The notes below the pieces were generated by a model. That model did not search any database. It was given only the letters and a program-made list of their open reading frames with translations, and was not told where the DNA came from. Positions 10,181-20,136 of a DNA stretch of 64,000 bases are shown here, piece by piece. This stretch comes from DATAGF01 sp963834875 (GTDB taxonomy: Bacteria; Actinomycetota; Thermoleophilia; Miltoncostaeales; Miltoncostaeaceae), in NCBI GenBank assembly GCA_963834875.1, contig CAWIDG010000002.1, forward strand, positions 248,001 through 312,000. Reading direction: 5' to 3'. The position numbers were made by a program, and so were the translations under genes. How positions within the stretch are numbered: position 1 is the stretch's first letter; each line of letters starts with the position of its first letter.

Positions 10181-12532
10181 CCGGCGCCGAGGCGCGCCAC
10201 GGCGGCGCCGAGCGGCTGGAGATCGCCCAGGAGCCCCTCGGCCAGGTCGCCGTCGCGCTCGACCCGTCGGGCGACGGCCCCCATGGTGAAGTCGCGGGGG
10301 TCGAGCCCCGGCTGCACCTCCTCCCAGCGCAGCGGCGTCGCGACGGGCGCGCCGGGGCGCGGCCGCACCGAGTAGACGCTCGCGATGCTGCGCCCGCGGC
10401 CGTTCTGGTGCGCGTCGAGGTAGACGCGCGGGCCGCGCTTGGCCACGACCCGCTCGGTCGTCACGAGCTTCGGGTGGGCCCGGACGAGGGCCTCCGAGAC
10501 CACCTGGGCGAACAGGCGCACGGCGTCCCAGTCCGGCCCGGGCTCGATCGGCACCAGCACGTGCATGCCGCTCGCGCCCGAGGTGCGCGGGTAGCCCCGC
10601 AGCCCCACCGCCTCGAGCGACTCGCGCACCAGCAGCGCCGTCTCCACCACGCGCTCGAAGGGGAGGCCATCGGCCGGGTCGAGGTCGAAGAGCACGTGGG
10701 TCGGCTGGTCGGGGGCCTCGGCGAGGCTCTGCCACGGGTTGAGCTCGATGCAGCCGAGGTTCGCCAGCCACAGCAGCCCGAGGGCGTCGTCGACGATGGC
10801 GTAGTGGCTGGTCTTCTCGTCGGACCGGCCGCTCCGCGAGAGCCTCGCGGTCCGCATCCACGACGGCGCCTGGTCGCCGACGTTGTGCTGGAAGAAGAAC
10901 TCGCCCTCGATCCCGTCCGGGTAGCGCTTGAGGATCTGCGGGCGGCCGGCGACGTGCGGCACGAGCACGGGCGCCATCCGCAGGTAGTGGTCGATGCAGG
11001 TGGCCCTTGGCGATCCGCTCGCGGGGCCAGTAGGGCTTGTCGAGGTTCGTGAGCGTGATGCGCCGGCCGCCGTCCTCGAGGGCCCGGTCGCCGCTCTGGC
11101 CGCCGAAGGGCCCGGGCGGCACGTCGGGCCCCTCGCCCGGGTCGTCCACCAGGCCGCCGAAGACCGGCGCCCGCAGGCGGTTGTCCGGCGTGCGCTCCGC
11201 GTAGCTGACCTCCGCGCGCAGCTCCGGCCGCACCCAGCGCGGCGCCGGGCTGCCGCGCGGCACCTCGTTGGAGAACGGCGACTCGGCCGCCTCCATCGTC
11301 CGCAGGCGGTCCCACAGCCGCCGCGCGAGGTCGTGGGAGAAGCCGCTGCCGACGTGCGACAGGTAGGTCAGGCCCCCGCCGTCGGCCGGCTCGCCCACCA
11401 GGAGCGCGCCCAGCGTGCCGCGCTGCGAGCCCGTGCCCTCGGTGAAGCCGCCGATCGTCGCCACCATCTCCGGCCTGCTCTTCACCTTGAGCCACTCCTT
11501 CACCCGCTGGCCCGGGCGGTAGGCGCTGTCGGCGCGCTTGGCGACGATCCCCTCCAGGCCCCGTCCGGCGGCGGCGGCGAACAGGGCCGTCCCCCGCTCG
11601 TCGACGTGGTCGCTCAGGATCAGCCGCGGGGCGCCCTCCGGCGCCAGCGCCTCGGCGAGCCGGGCCCGGCGCTCGCGCCACGGCCGCTCGAGCAGCCACT
11701 CGCCGTCGGCGTGCAGGAGGTCGAAGGCGACGTAGGTGAAGGGCCCGCGGCCCTTCTGGAGGGCGTTGAAGTCGGGCACCCCGTCCTCGTCGAGCACGAC
11801 CACCTCGCCGTCGAGCACGACCTCCTGCAGCGTGACGGCCCGCCGCAGGTCGGTCAGCTCCGCGTAGGCCCCGGTGAGGTCGCGGCCGCTCCGGCTGCGC
11901 AGCTCGGTCGCGTCGGAGGTCACCAGCGCGAGCGCGCGGTAGCCGTCCCACTTGAGCTCGAAGGCCCAGGCCGGGTCGTCGAAGGGGTCCTCGCGGGAGC
12001 CGGCGAGCATCGGCCGCAGCTCCCGGTAGCGGGGCGTCGGGTCGGGCGGCCCCGGGGGGCCCGACGACGAGCGGAAGATCAGCCACTCCTCCTTCCCGCT
12101 CCGCCCGGCGGTGCGCACGAGGTGGTAGTTGCCGCGCAGGATCGCGCCCTCCAGGGCGAGCTTCCACTCGTCCTCGGCGCGCAGCTCGGCCTCGTACGTG
12201 CCCGTGTCCCAGACGGTCATGCGGCCGGCGCCGTACTGCCCCTCGGGGATGACGGCGGCGAACGTCAGGTACTCGAGCGGGTGGTCCTCGGTGCGCACGG
12301 CGAGGCGCTTGAGGCCCTCGCGCAGCGGCGGCCCCTTGGGCACGGCCCAGGACGCGAGCACGCCGTCCACCTCGAGGCGCAGGTCGAAGTGGAGCGCCCG
12401 CGCGTCGTGGCGCTGCACGACGAAGCGGGGCCGGCCCTCCTGCCCGGCGGGCGCGGCCTCCGGCGGCGGCTCCGGCGTCGCGCCGAAGTCCCGCTTGCCC
12501 CGGTACTCGGCGAGGTCAGGCTTGGGTGCCAA
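10177..12532 (-). CDS. ligD: Multifunctional ATP-dependent DNA ligase LigD, PE-Lig-Pol order (one frameshift)
   Basis: LigD seals double-strand breaks in bacterial non-homologous end joining. The domain order is 3'-phosphoesterase (residues 35-160, with VVQRHDARALHFDLR and WAVPKGP), ATP-dependent ligase (adenylated Lys194 in FELKWDGYRAL) and polymerase/primase (from about 485, with ITLTNLDKPYWP, THVLFDLDPA and GYPRTSGASGMHVLVPI). Mycobacterial LigD has Pol first; this order is the Pseudomonas type. The frame breaks near 10996: CACCTGCATCGACC carries one base too many for GHLIDHYLRMAPVLVPHV. After correction the length is about 785 residues. No Ku gene is in the window. The start overlaps the LLM oxidoreductase by 17 nt. 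Confidence 0.93.
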
Positions 12533-13511
12533 ACGCCTCCAGTATTCCCCGCTGCCAGCGGGCCGTCTCCTCGGGCCCCTGCATGTGGTGGGGCGGTGCC
12601 GCCCAGAGGCGGTCGGCCACCCCCTCGTAGGCGCGGGCGCGCTCGCGAACCTGGGCGACGGTTCCGGCGGCGGCGAACGCGTCGGTCATGTCCTCGCCGA
12701 CGGCCTCTGCCAGCCCGTCGTCCTCCCCGGCGAGGAAGGCCCGCCGGATCGCGCCCAGCCGCCCGCCGAAGCCGTGCTCGGAGAACAGCTCCTGGTAGGT
12801 CCGCACGCTCGCGTAGAAGCCCACCGTGGCGGCCGCGGCACGGCGGGCCGCGCCCGGGTCGTCGTCCGAGGCGGCGCAGATCAGGGCCCCGGCGACCTCG
12901 GGCCGGCCCCTGCCGGCCTGCGCCGCCCCCGCGTCGAGGGCCGGCAGCAGCCGCTCGGCGAGCCAGGCGGGGGTCGTGACCGGGTGGTCGAGGAAGCCGT
13001 CGGCGATCTCCCCCGCCAGCGACGTCATGCCCGGGAGCACCGCCGCCAGCCAGACCGGCGGCGCGGGCCGCGGGGCGGCGTGCGGACGCCGCAGGCCGCG
13101 GACCTCGATGTCGTAGACCGCCCCGGCCGCGCGGGCGTCGCGGCCCTCCGCCAGGGCGGCCATCAGCTCGCGCGCCGCCGCCACCAGCTCGCGCATGCGG
13201 CGCACGGGCCGGTCGGAGGCCGCCGCGTGCCAGCTCGCGTTGAGGCGCCGCACCCCGGCCCCGAGGCCCAGGACGAAGCGCCCCCCGGACAGCTCGTCCA
13301 GGTCGAGCGCCTCCAGCGCCAGCACCATCGGGCTGCGGGTGAACGCGAGGGCGATGCCCGTGCCCAGCTCGATGCGCTCGGTGGCGGCGGCCGCCACGGC
13401 GAGGGGCACCGTGGCCGAGCGGTGCAGCTCCGCCGCCCACAGGCGCGCGAGCCCGGCGCGCTCGGCCTCGGCGGCGAGGAGGGCCACCTCGGCCGGGTCG
13501 TGGCCGATCAA
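12516..13511 (-). CDS. LLM-class flavin/F420-dependent oxidoreductase
   Basis: This luciferase-like TIM-barrel protein has about 331 residues. Typical features are the GHDPAEVALLAAEAERAGLA opening, the TERIELGTGIALAFTRSPMV segment near 43-62 and SGGRFVLGLGAGV near 74-86. The only start in frame is a TTG at 13511, which leaves almost no first beta strand, so a few N-terminal residues may be lost to an indel. Members use FMN or coenzyme F420 to oxidise or reduce small organic molecules; the substrate is unknown. It heads the minus-strand run that includes ligD. Confidence 0.8.
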   Translation of the reverse strand: MIGHDPAEVALLAAEAERAGLARLWAAELHRSATVPLAVAAAATERIELGTGIALAFTRSPMVLALEALDLDELSGGRFVLGLGAGVRRLNASWHAAASDRPVRRMRELVAAARELMAALAEGRDARAAGAVYDIEVRGLRRPHAAPRPAPPVWLAAVLPGMTSLAGEIADGFLDHPVTTPAWLAERLLPALDAGAAQAGRGRPEVAGALICAASDDDPGAARRAAAATVGFYASVRTYQELFSEHGFGGRLGAIRRAFLAGEDDGLAEAVGEDMTDAFAAAGTVAQVRERARAYEGVADRLWAAPPHHMQGPEETARWQRGILEAFGTQA

Positions 13512-13568
13512 GGAGGCGTGACCGGGATCGCGAGCGGGGACGGCACCTGTGCGAGTATCCCAGCTGCG

Positions 13569-14072
13569 GTGAGGCCGATCGCGCGACTGGGCACGGAGCT
13601 GCTCGTCTCGGGGGTCGGCCAGGTCGTGATCGGCGTCTGCGGTCTGATCGCGGGGCTGCTGCTGGCCGACTCCGCCGGCAGGGCGCTGGTTCCCTGGATC
13701 GTGGCGACCCTTGCGCTGGCCGGCGTGAGCGTGCTGACGACGCGCTGGCTGCGCGCCGCGGAGCCCGGCGACGCGAGCGCCGCAGCGAGCGTGGAGACCA
13801 CCGCGCTCACGGTGCGCCGCACCTCGGTGTCCCTGGCCCTCGGGGCGGCCGCCGTCGTCGTGGCCGCCGTCCTCGGCGGGGCGCTGGCGGCGGTGTTCGG
13901 CGGGGTGGTCGCCGGCGTCGGGGCGGTGGACCTGGTCAACCGCGCGTGGGTGATGCGGCGCGAGCGCGAGACGGGGCTCGCCCTCTACCGGGAGCTGGGG
14001 CCCTCGCCCTTCTCGAGCGGACGGCGCCCGCTCTACACGCGCCCCCGGAACGACATCACGCTCGCGACGTAG
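13569..14072 (+). CDS. Small integral membrane protein, unknown function
   Basis: The GTG at 13569 gives 167 residues. Four hydrophobic segments are visible: LLVSGVGQVVIGVCGLIAGL, LVPWIVATLALAGVSVL, LALGAAAVVVAAVLGGALAAV and the adjoining VFGGVVAGVGAV. A charged cytoplasmic-type tail (RRERETGLALYRELGPSPF) follows. No family is recognised. The gene is divergent from the LLM oxidoreductase (58 nt apart), and its last 40 nt overlap the end of the convergent LysM gene. Confidence 0.6.
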   Translation: MRPIARLGTELLVSGVGQVVIGVCGLIAGLLLADSAGRALVPWIVATLALAGVSVLTTRWLRAAEPGDASAAASVETTALTVRRTSVSLALGAAAVVVAAVLGGALAAVFGGVVAGVGAVDLVNRAWVMRRERETGLALYRELGPSPFSSGRRPLYTRPRNDITLAT

Positions 14073-15059
14073 TCCTTGGTCTCGTCGTAGAACCCTCGCG
14101 AGCGCGTCGCGCCGAGGCCCTGGTAGTACGAGCCGACGGCCAGGCGCTCGCTGCCGGTCTTGCCCAGCAGCCAGCCGATGTAGGCGACGCCGCCCTCGAC
14201 GTTGTCATCGATGCTGTGCGGGTTGATGCGCCGCCCGAGCACCGCCGGACCGAACCAGCGCGCGGTCTCGGGCATGAGCTGCATGACCCCGACCGCCCCG
14301 ACGTGCGAGAGGGCGCTCTGCGACCAGCGGCTCTCCTGCCAGGCGACGGCGCGCGCCAGGGACGGGGAGACGCCGTGGCGGGCCGCCATCCGGTCGATCA
14401 GCATCCCGACCTCGGGCCCGCCGGGCCGGATGGACGCCATGCCGACCGGCCGGCCCGCCGTTCCGGGGGCGGGCAACCGCAGCGCGCGGCCGGCGGCGAG
14501 GCGGTCGGGGTCGGCGATCCCGTTCATGGCGGCGATCGCGGCCACGCTGGTGCCGCTGCGGGCGGCGATCGCCCCGAGGGTGTCGCCGCTGCGCACGACG
14601 TACGAGCCGCCCGAGGACGCGGAGGACGAGGTCGCCGTTGCCGTCCCCCCGGACGGGATGCTGAGCCGCCGTCCCGCGATGATCCGGGACGGGTCCGCGA
14701 TGCCGTTCGCCGGCCGCGATCGCGGCGACCGTCGTGCCGTTGCGCGCGGCGATCGCCCCGAGGGTGTCGCCGCTGCGCACGACGTACGAGCCGCCCGAGG
14801 AGGGCGCTGAGGTCCCCCTCGCGCCCGGGACCGTGAGCCTCCGGCCCGCGGTGATCCGGTTCGGGTCCGCGATGCCGTTCGCGGCCGCGATCGCGGCGAC
14901 CGTCGTGCCGTTGCGGGCGGCGATCGCGCCGAGGGTGTCGCCGGGGGCGACCGTGACCGTCGCTCCGCGGGCGTCCGCCGCGCCGGCGACCAGCAGGGCG
15001 AGGAGGCCGGCGGCGGCCAGCGCCAGGAGCGCGGGCAGGGGCGAGCGACGGATGGGCAT
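14033..15059 (-). CDS. Secreted LysM-repeat lytic transglycosylase (one frameshift)
   Basis: The ATG at 15059 begins MPIRRSPLPALLALAAAG, a signal peptide cleaved near ADARG. Three LysM peptidoglycan-binding repeats follow, each with GDTLGAIAARNGTTVAAIAA or a close variant. The C-terminal domain is an SLT-type lytic transglycosylase with catalytic Glu in AWQESRWSQSALSHVGAVGVMQLMPETARWFG (quoted in parts: WQESRW and GVMQLMPETA). The frame breaks near 14711, where CGTTCGCCGGCC differs from the sister repeat at 14878 (CGTTCGCGGCC) by one extra C. The enzyme should cleave glycan strands at the cell wall. Confidence 0.88.
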
Positions 15060-15097
15060 GCGGGCAGTTATCCGGACGAGAACCCCGCTGTAAAGCC

Positions 15098-15177
15098 CTC
15101 CCCGGGCCCCCCCGCCCCCCTCTTTTCCGGGTCCCCCTCCCCCCCGCCCCCTCTCCCCCGGCTCCCCCGGCGGGTAT
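15098..15177. other. C-rich tract in a divergent intergenic region
   Basis: This 80-nt stretch lies between the divergent LysM-transglycosylase and FAD-oxidoreductase genes. It holds at least seven runs of four or more C, with almost no G between the longer runs. The minus strand could therefore form G-quadruplexes, and the plus strand i-motifs. It is also a place where assemblers and polymerases slip. No clear promoter hexamers are seen inside it. Function is unknown. Confidence 0.55.
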
Positions 15178-15204
15178 TCATGGGGGAAACGACCTGGAGG
15201 CGAC

Positions 15205-16411
15205 GTGGAGGCCGCGGGGACGCTGATCGTGGGCGCGGGGCTGGCGGGCAGCGCGACGGCGATGCACCTCGCCGAGATGGGCCATGCGGACATCGTCGTG
15301 ATCGACCCCGACCTGGCCGGCGCGCGCTCGTCCTCGGAGCTCAACGCCGGCGGCGTGCGCGCCACGTGGTGGCAGCCGGTCAACGTGGAGCTCTGCGCCG
15401 CCACGATCGACTTCCTGGCCGAGCACGACGACGAGTTCACGTTCCGCGAGCACGGCTACCTGTGGCTCCACGGCCCGGCGCGCCTCCGCGAGGCGCTCGG
15501 CCGCATCGAGATGCAGAACCGCTTCGGCCGGGAGGTCGAGGCGCTCGCGCCTGCGCGACGTCAGCCGCCGCTGGCCGTTCATCGACCAGCTCGAGGGGGT
15601 CGCCGGCGCCACCTTCTCGCCCAAGGACGGCCTGGTGAGCCCGAACGCCGTCAAGGAGCACTACCGGGCGCGGGCGCGCGAGGCGGGCGTGCGCTTCGTC
15701 GACCGGCGGATGCTGGCCGGCGTGGCGCGCGAGGGGCCCCGCGTGGCCGAGGTGGAGCTCGTCGCGCTCGAGGACGAGGCCGCGGCGGCCGCGGCCCTGG
15801 AGGGGCGCCCGCCCGAGGGGCCGGGCGAGCGGATGACCTGCGAGCGCATCGTCAACGCCGCGGGCCCCTGGGCGGTCCGGGTGGCCGACCTGCTGGGCGC
15901 CCCCGTCCCCTGCCGCGCCGTGCCGCGCCAGCTCAGCCTGGCGGCCTCGCGCGAGGTTGACCTCTCCCCCTACGGGATGATCGTGGACACCAGCGACTGC
16001 TACTTCCACGCCGAGTCGGGAGAGCTGATCCTCGCCGGCTACTCGCCCCCGGGCGACCCGCCCGGCTACCGGTTCGCGCACGAGGGGGCGGCCTTCTTCG
16101 AGCGCGAGATCTGGCCCCGGCTGGCGGCCCGCGTCAGCGCCTTCGACCGTCTCGGCTACGCGGGCGGGTGGACCGGGCTCTACGAGCTGTCACCCGACCA
16201 CTCGGCGCTCCTGGGGGCCGTCGACGGGCTCGCGAACGCCTACGAGATCCACTCGTTCTCGGGCCGGGGGGTCATGCAGTCCTGGGCGGCGGGCCTCTGC
16301 CTGGCCGAGCTGATCGCCACCGGCGCCTACCGCACGTTCCCGAGCGCGGCGGCGCTCTCGGGGACGCGCTTCCGCGAGGGCGCGCTCCAGCCCGAGGAGC
16401 TCCACATCTGA
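15205..16411 (+). CDS. FAD-dependent oxidoreductase, DAO/DadA family (one frameshift)
   Basis: The GTG at 15205 has GGAGG 6 nt upstream. The ADP-binding motif IVGAGLAGSATAMHLAEMG is at residues 8-26, and the DAO-type loop SSELNAGGVRATWW follows. The frame breaks near 15550, where one extra C separates EVEALA from LRDVSRRWPF. The second half contains IVNAAGPWAVRVADLLG, PRQLSLAASREV and a C-terminal HSFSGRGVMQSWAAGLCLAELI, as in sarcosine-oxidase and D-amino-acid-dehydrogenase relatives. The substrate is probably a secondary or D-amino acid, which is an inference. About 400 residues after correction, a normal length. Confidence 0.85.
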
Positions 16412-16442
16412 GCCCACGACCCGCCGGTCGTGCGGCGGCCGG

Positions 16443-16970
16443 CTACGCGGCGATCGCCCGCGGCATGGGCGCCCGGGCGGCCGGCGTCGCGGCGCGCAGC
16501 GCGTCGGCGACGTCGCGCTCGGTGCAGTCGAGCAGCGTGGTGGGGACGCCGTAGGCGGTGAGGTCCCAGACGATGCGCTCGCAGCGCAGGCGCTCGGCCG
16601 CGCGCCGCATGGGGACGTAGAGGACCAAGGGGTACGCCGACGACGCCCGCCAGCCCTCCTCGGCCTCGACGACGGTCCCCCACAGGGAGACCAGGCCGAT
16701 CGCCAGCGGGGTCTCCGAGCGCGACGGCAGCCCGGCGTAGAAGGCCGCCTGGTCGACGTTGCGGGCCGCGTAGATGCCGCAGCGGCAGCCCGGCCCCGGC
16801 GGGCGGTGCGCGAAGCCCACCCAGGGGCACGCGGCCGCCGTCGGCTCGCCGACCGGCCACTCCGCCTGGCGCACGACGCTCATCAGCCGCGCCTCGTCGC
16901 GCGAGTCGTCCACCAGCCAGGTGCGCCAGCCGTCGATCGGTTCCACGTAGTCGGGAGCGCGCCCGCTCAT
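16443..16970 (-). CDS. Uncharacterised protein with a CxCGIYA motif
   Basis: The ATG at 16970 is chosen because it overlaps the stop of a 40-codon gene just upstream (ATGA). The 175-residue product begins MSGRAPDYVEPIDGWRTW, carries RPPGPGCRCGIYAARN near the middle and LYVPMRRAAERLRCERIVWDL later. Similar W-rich, CxCGIYA-containing hypothetical proteins are known from actinobacteria, but no function is established. No signal peptide or transmembrane segment is seen. The gene is convergent with the FAD oxidoreductase. Confidence 0.6.
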   Translation of the reverse strand: MSGRAPDYVEPIDGWRTWLVDDSRDEARLMSVVRQAEWPVGEPTAAACPWVGFAHRPPGPGCRCGIYAARNVDQAAFYAGLPSRSETPLAIGLVSLWGTVVEAEEGWRASSAYPLVLYVPMRRAAERLRCERIVWDLTAYGVPTTLLDCTERDVADALRAATPAARAPMPRAIAA

Positions 16971-17089
16971 GGCCGCACAGGGACCGGCTCGGCCGGCGCC
17001 TCGGCCGGGAGCTCCGCGGGGGCTCGCTCGGGAACCGGCGTCACCACCGGCTCGATGGTGTAGGTGCGGATGTCGCGTCCGATGTCCAT
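16967..17089 (-). CDS. Very short proline/alanine-rich protein (40 aa)
   Basis: This small frame begins at the ATG at 17089 with AGGAGAG 4 nt upstream, a good ribosome site. It encodes MDIGRDIRTYTIEPVVTPVP followed by a Pro/Ala/Glu-rich tail ending in VPVRP. Its TGA overlaps the ATG of the CxCGIYA-motif gene by 4 nt. The ribosome site, the coupling and the non-random sequence (folded-looking start, low-complexity end) support a real gene. I know of similar short peptides only as hypothetical actinobacterial proteins. The role is unknown; it may act with the downstream protein. Confidence 0.6.
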   Translation of the reverse strand: MDIGRDIRTYTIEPVVTPVPERAPAELPAEAPAEPVPVRP

Positions 17090-17198
17090 GCCCTCTCCTG
17101 CTCGTTCGGCCCGGGCGGCGCCGGGGGCCGCCTCCCTGCTGTCGTGTCACCTGGAATGACGCCGCGGCCGGGCATCCATTCCCCGATGCCACGCTCGC

Positions 17199-18219
17199 AT
17201 GGGTCGACTCACGGGCGTCTCACGGACGACTCCGGCCGCCCGCGGCGCGGGCCTGGCATATTGCGCCCGGTCCCCACGCGGCAGGGAGGCGGGCGTACAC
17301 GAGGGCAGCAAGCGGGCGATCGCGGCGGCGTTCCTGGCCAACCTCGGCATCGCGATCGCCAAGTTCGTCGGCTTCCTGATCACCGGCGCCTCGTCGATGC
17401 TCGCCGAGGCGATCCACTCGGTCGCCGACACGGCGAACCAGGGCCTGCTGTTCCTGGGCGGCGCGCGTGCCGCTCGGCCCGCCACGGCCGGAGAACCCCT
17501 TCGGGTACGGGCGCGAGCGCTACTTCTGGTCGTTCATCGTGGCCCTGGTGCTCTTCCTCGTGGGCGGGTTGTTCGCCCTCTACGAGGGCGTCCAGAAGAT
17601 CCGCGACCCCCACGACATCGAGTCGCCGGCCGTCGCGCTCGGCATCCTCGGCGTCGCCACCGTGCTCGAGATCTTCTCCCTGCGCACCGCGGTCAAGGCG
17701 ACCATCCCGGAGCTGCACGGGCGCTCCTGGTGGCAGTTCATCCGGCGCTCGAAGAGCCCGGAGCTGCCCGTGGTGCTCCTCGAGGACCTGGGCGCGCTCG
17801 TGGGGCTGGTGTTCGCCTTCACCGGCATCACGCTGGCGGTGGTGCTCGACGAGCCGATCTGGGACGGCGTCGCGACGTTCGCGATCGGCGCCCTGCTGGT
17901 GTCGATCGCCGTGGTCCTGGTCATCGAGATGAAGGGCCTCCTGATCGGCGAGTCGGCGAGCCCCGACGACCTGCGCCGCATCGAGGAGGCCATCGTCGGG
18001 ACGCCCCGGGTGACCGGCCTGATCCACATGCGCACCCAGCACATCGGCCCCGAGGAGCTGCTCGTGGGCGCGAAGATCGAGCTCGACCCGGCCCTCACGT
18101 CGGCGGGCATCGCCGAGACGATCAACGCGACCGAGGCGCGCGTGCGCGAGGCGGTGCCCATCGCGCGCGTCATCTACCTCGAGCCGGACATCCACGTCGC
18201 CCCGGCCCCGAGCGGATGA
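17199..18219 (+). CDS. Cation diffusion facilitator family transporter (one frameshift)
   Basis: CDF proteins export Zn2+, Co2+, Fe2+ or Mn2+ in exchange for protons. The first membrane segments include FLANLGIAIAKFVGFLITGASS and the metal-site helix AEAIHSVADTANQ with its His and Asp. One extra G near 17490 breaks the frame before ENPFGYGRERYFW; the rest (WSFIVALVLFLVGGLFALYEG, LLEDLGALVGLVFAF and the cytoplasmic domain) continues to 18219. The ATG at 17199 adds about 30 unlikely residues. The real start is probably near 17295, where GGGAGG precedes a GTA codon that may be a misread GTG. The stop overlaps the next gene by 4 nt. Confidence 0.85.
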
Positions 18220-19369
18220 CGACGGCCGTCGTCCACGGGCCCGGGCTCCAGGCCTACAACCCCTCCGACGACGCGGATCGCCCGCTCCGGCGCGAGCTCG
18301 GGATCGAGCTCATGGACGCCTACGGGCTGCGCGACCACCCGGGGGCGGTCCGGGTCGACCCGCCCCCGGCGCGGGTCGAGGACGTCGAGCGCGTCCACGC
18401 CCCGGCCTACGTGGCCGCGGTGCGCCGCCTGAGCGCGTCGCCGGTCCTGGCCGCCGCCCCCGAGGCGGCCCAGTGGGGCCTGCAGCCGGGCGGCGACACG
18501 CCCGCCCGCGCCGGCATGCACGAGGCCGCCCTCGCCGTGTGCGGCGCCTCGCTCACGGCCGCGGCCCTGGTCTGGGAGGGGCGGGCGTCGCGGGCCTTCT
18601 GCCCCGCGCCCGCCGGGCTGCACCACGCCCGCGCCGCGCAGGCGTCGGGGTTCTGCGTCTACAACGACTGCGCGCTGGCCATCCGCTGGCTGCTCGACGC
18701 GGGCGCCGAGCGGGTGGCGTACGTCGACATCGACGCCCACCACGGCGACGGGGTCCAGTGGCTCTTCTACGAGGAGCCCCGCGTCCTGACCTGCTCGGTG
18801 CACGAGAGCGGCCGCTTCCTCTACCCCGGCACCGGCGGGCTCGCCGAGCGCGGGGCCGGTGATGCCGTCGGCACCGCCGGTCAACGTCCCGCTGCCGCCC
18901 GTTCGCCGGCGACAGCCCCTACCTGCGGGCCATCGAGGAGGTGATCGCCCCGGCGGTGCGGCGCTTCGGCCCCGACGTGCTCGTCACCCACCAGGGCGCC
19001 GACCCCCACCACGCCGACCCCTACTCCCACCTGCAGGTGAGCCTGGACGGCCTGCGCCGGGCCTACCGGCTGATCGGCGAGCTGGCCCAGGAGGCGGCCG
19101 GCGGGCGCTGGATCGTGCTCGCGGGCGGCGGCTACAACATCGACCTGCTCGCGCGCGCCTGGACGCTCCAGCTCGCCGAGATGCTGGGCGCCGAGCCGGA
19201 CGACGCGATCCCGCCGGCCTGGCTCGCCCTGGCGCGGGAGCGCGCCGGGCACCCCTTCACCGACCGGCTGCGCGCCGACGGCGAGCCGCAGGCGGAGGCC
19301 GCCCGCCGCCTGGCCGCCGACGCCGAGGCGGCGACGGTGATCGACCAGGCGCGCGCGCTGCTCGGCTGA
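18216..19369 (+). CDS. AcuC-type histone-deacetylase-family hydrolase (two frameshifts)
   Basis: This is a class I-like zinc deacetylase; bacterial AcuC proteins deacetylate acetyl-CoA synthetase or related substrates. The start opens with HGPGLQAYNPSDDADRPLR; the charge-relay pair is in AGLHHARAAQ near 133-142, and the zinc-binding segment YVDIDAHHGDGVQW is at 169-182. Two one-base insertions, near 18879 (GCCGGTCAAC) and 18901 (CCCGTTCGCC), separate the front from the back half. The latter holds VLVTHQGADPHHADPYSHL and the GGGYN motif. It follows the CDF gene with a 4-nt overlap. No acetyl-CoA synthetase is nearby. Confidence 0.85.
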
Positions 19370-19379
19370 GCGGGACGCG

Positions 19380-20102
19380 TCAGGGCAGGCGGTCCCCCGG
19401 GCTGATGTCGGGGATGTCGACGCCCCCGCCCACGAGGTCCCGCAGCGCCGCCGGGGTGCCCGAGAGGGCCGGGAAGGTGCCGAAGTGGCTGCCGAGCACC
19501 TGCGTGGCGCCCAGCAGCCGCACGGCGTGCGCCGCCTGGCGCGGGCTCATGGTGTAGAAGCCGCCGATCGGCAGGACGCTGACCTGCGGCCGGTAGATCT
19601 CGGCGATCAGGGCCATGTCCCCGAAGACGTCGGTGTCGCCGGAGTGGTAGACGACGAGGCCGTCCGGGAACTCGAGCACGTAGCCGATCGACTGGCCGCC
19701 GTACACCATCGTCCCGTCGTCGCCCGTGATCCCCGCGGAGTGCACGGCCTGCACCATTGTCGCCTGCAGCCCGGCCACCTCGGCCGTCCCGCCCGTGTTG
19801 AAGCCGGTCACCTCGCACCCCTTGCCCCCGAGGTACATGGCGACCTCGAATTGGGCGAACGCGGGCGCGCCGCTCTTGGTGATCGCGTCGACGGCCTCGG
19901 CGGCGCCCTCGCCGACGTGGTCGAAGTGGCCGTGCGTGATGAGGATCCCGTCGAGGTTCAGGGCGGCCGGGTCCTTCATGTCGTCCGGGCAGGCCGGGTT
20001 GCCCTCCAGCCAGGTGTCGATCAGCAGGCGCTTGCCCTCGGACGTCTCCCAGAGCCAGGTGGCGTGGCCCAGCCAGGTGACGGCGTTTCCCTTCAGGTCC
20101 AT
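19380..20102 (-). CDS. MBL-fold metal-dependent hydrolase, UPF0173 family
   Basis: The 240-residue protein is a compact metallo-beta-lactamase fold. The zinc motif ITHGHFDHVGE is at about residues 55-65, with later ligands in YHSGDTDVFGDM and the C-terminal GSHFGTFPALSG. The opening VTWLGHATWLWETSEGKRLLIDTW (in parts: WLGHATWLWE) is typical of UPF0173. The physiological substrate of this family is not settled. It is unbroken and lies 35 nt downstream of the alcohol dehydrogenase on the same strand. Confidence 0.88.
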   Translation of the reverse strand: MDLKGNAVTWLGHATWLWETSEGKRLLIDTWLEGNPACPDDMKDPAALNLDGILITHGHFDHVGEGAAEAVDAITKSGAPAFAQFEVAMYLGGKGCEVTGFNTGGTAEVAGLQATMVQAVHSAGITGDDGTMVYGGQSIGYVLEFPDGLVVYHSGDTDVFGDMALIAEIYRPQVSVLPIGGFYTMSPRQAAHAVRLLGATQVLGSHFGTFPALSGTPAALRDLVGGGVDIPDISPGDRLP

Positions 20103-20136
20103 CTCCGGTCCCCCTTCGCTCGCTGACCAGGCGAGC

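Noticed and set aside
9620..12532. A 970-residue fusion of LigD with a lipoprotein
   Set aside because: The long frame arises from the LigD frameshift. The true polymerase domain ends at 10177 in the neighbouring frame, and the lipoprotein has its own GTG start, signal peptide and lipobox.
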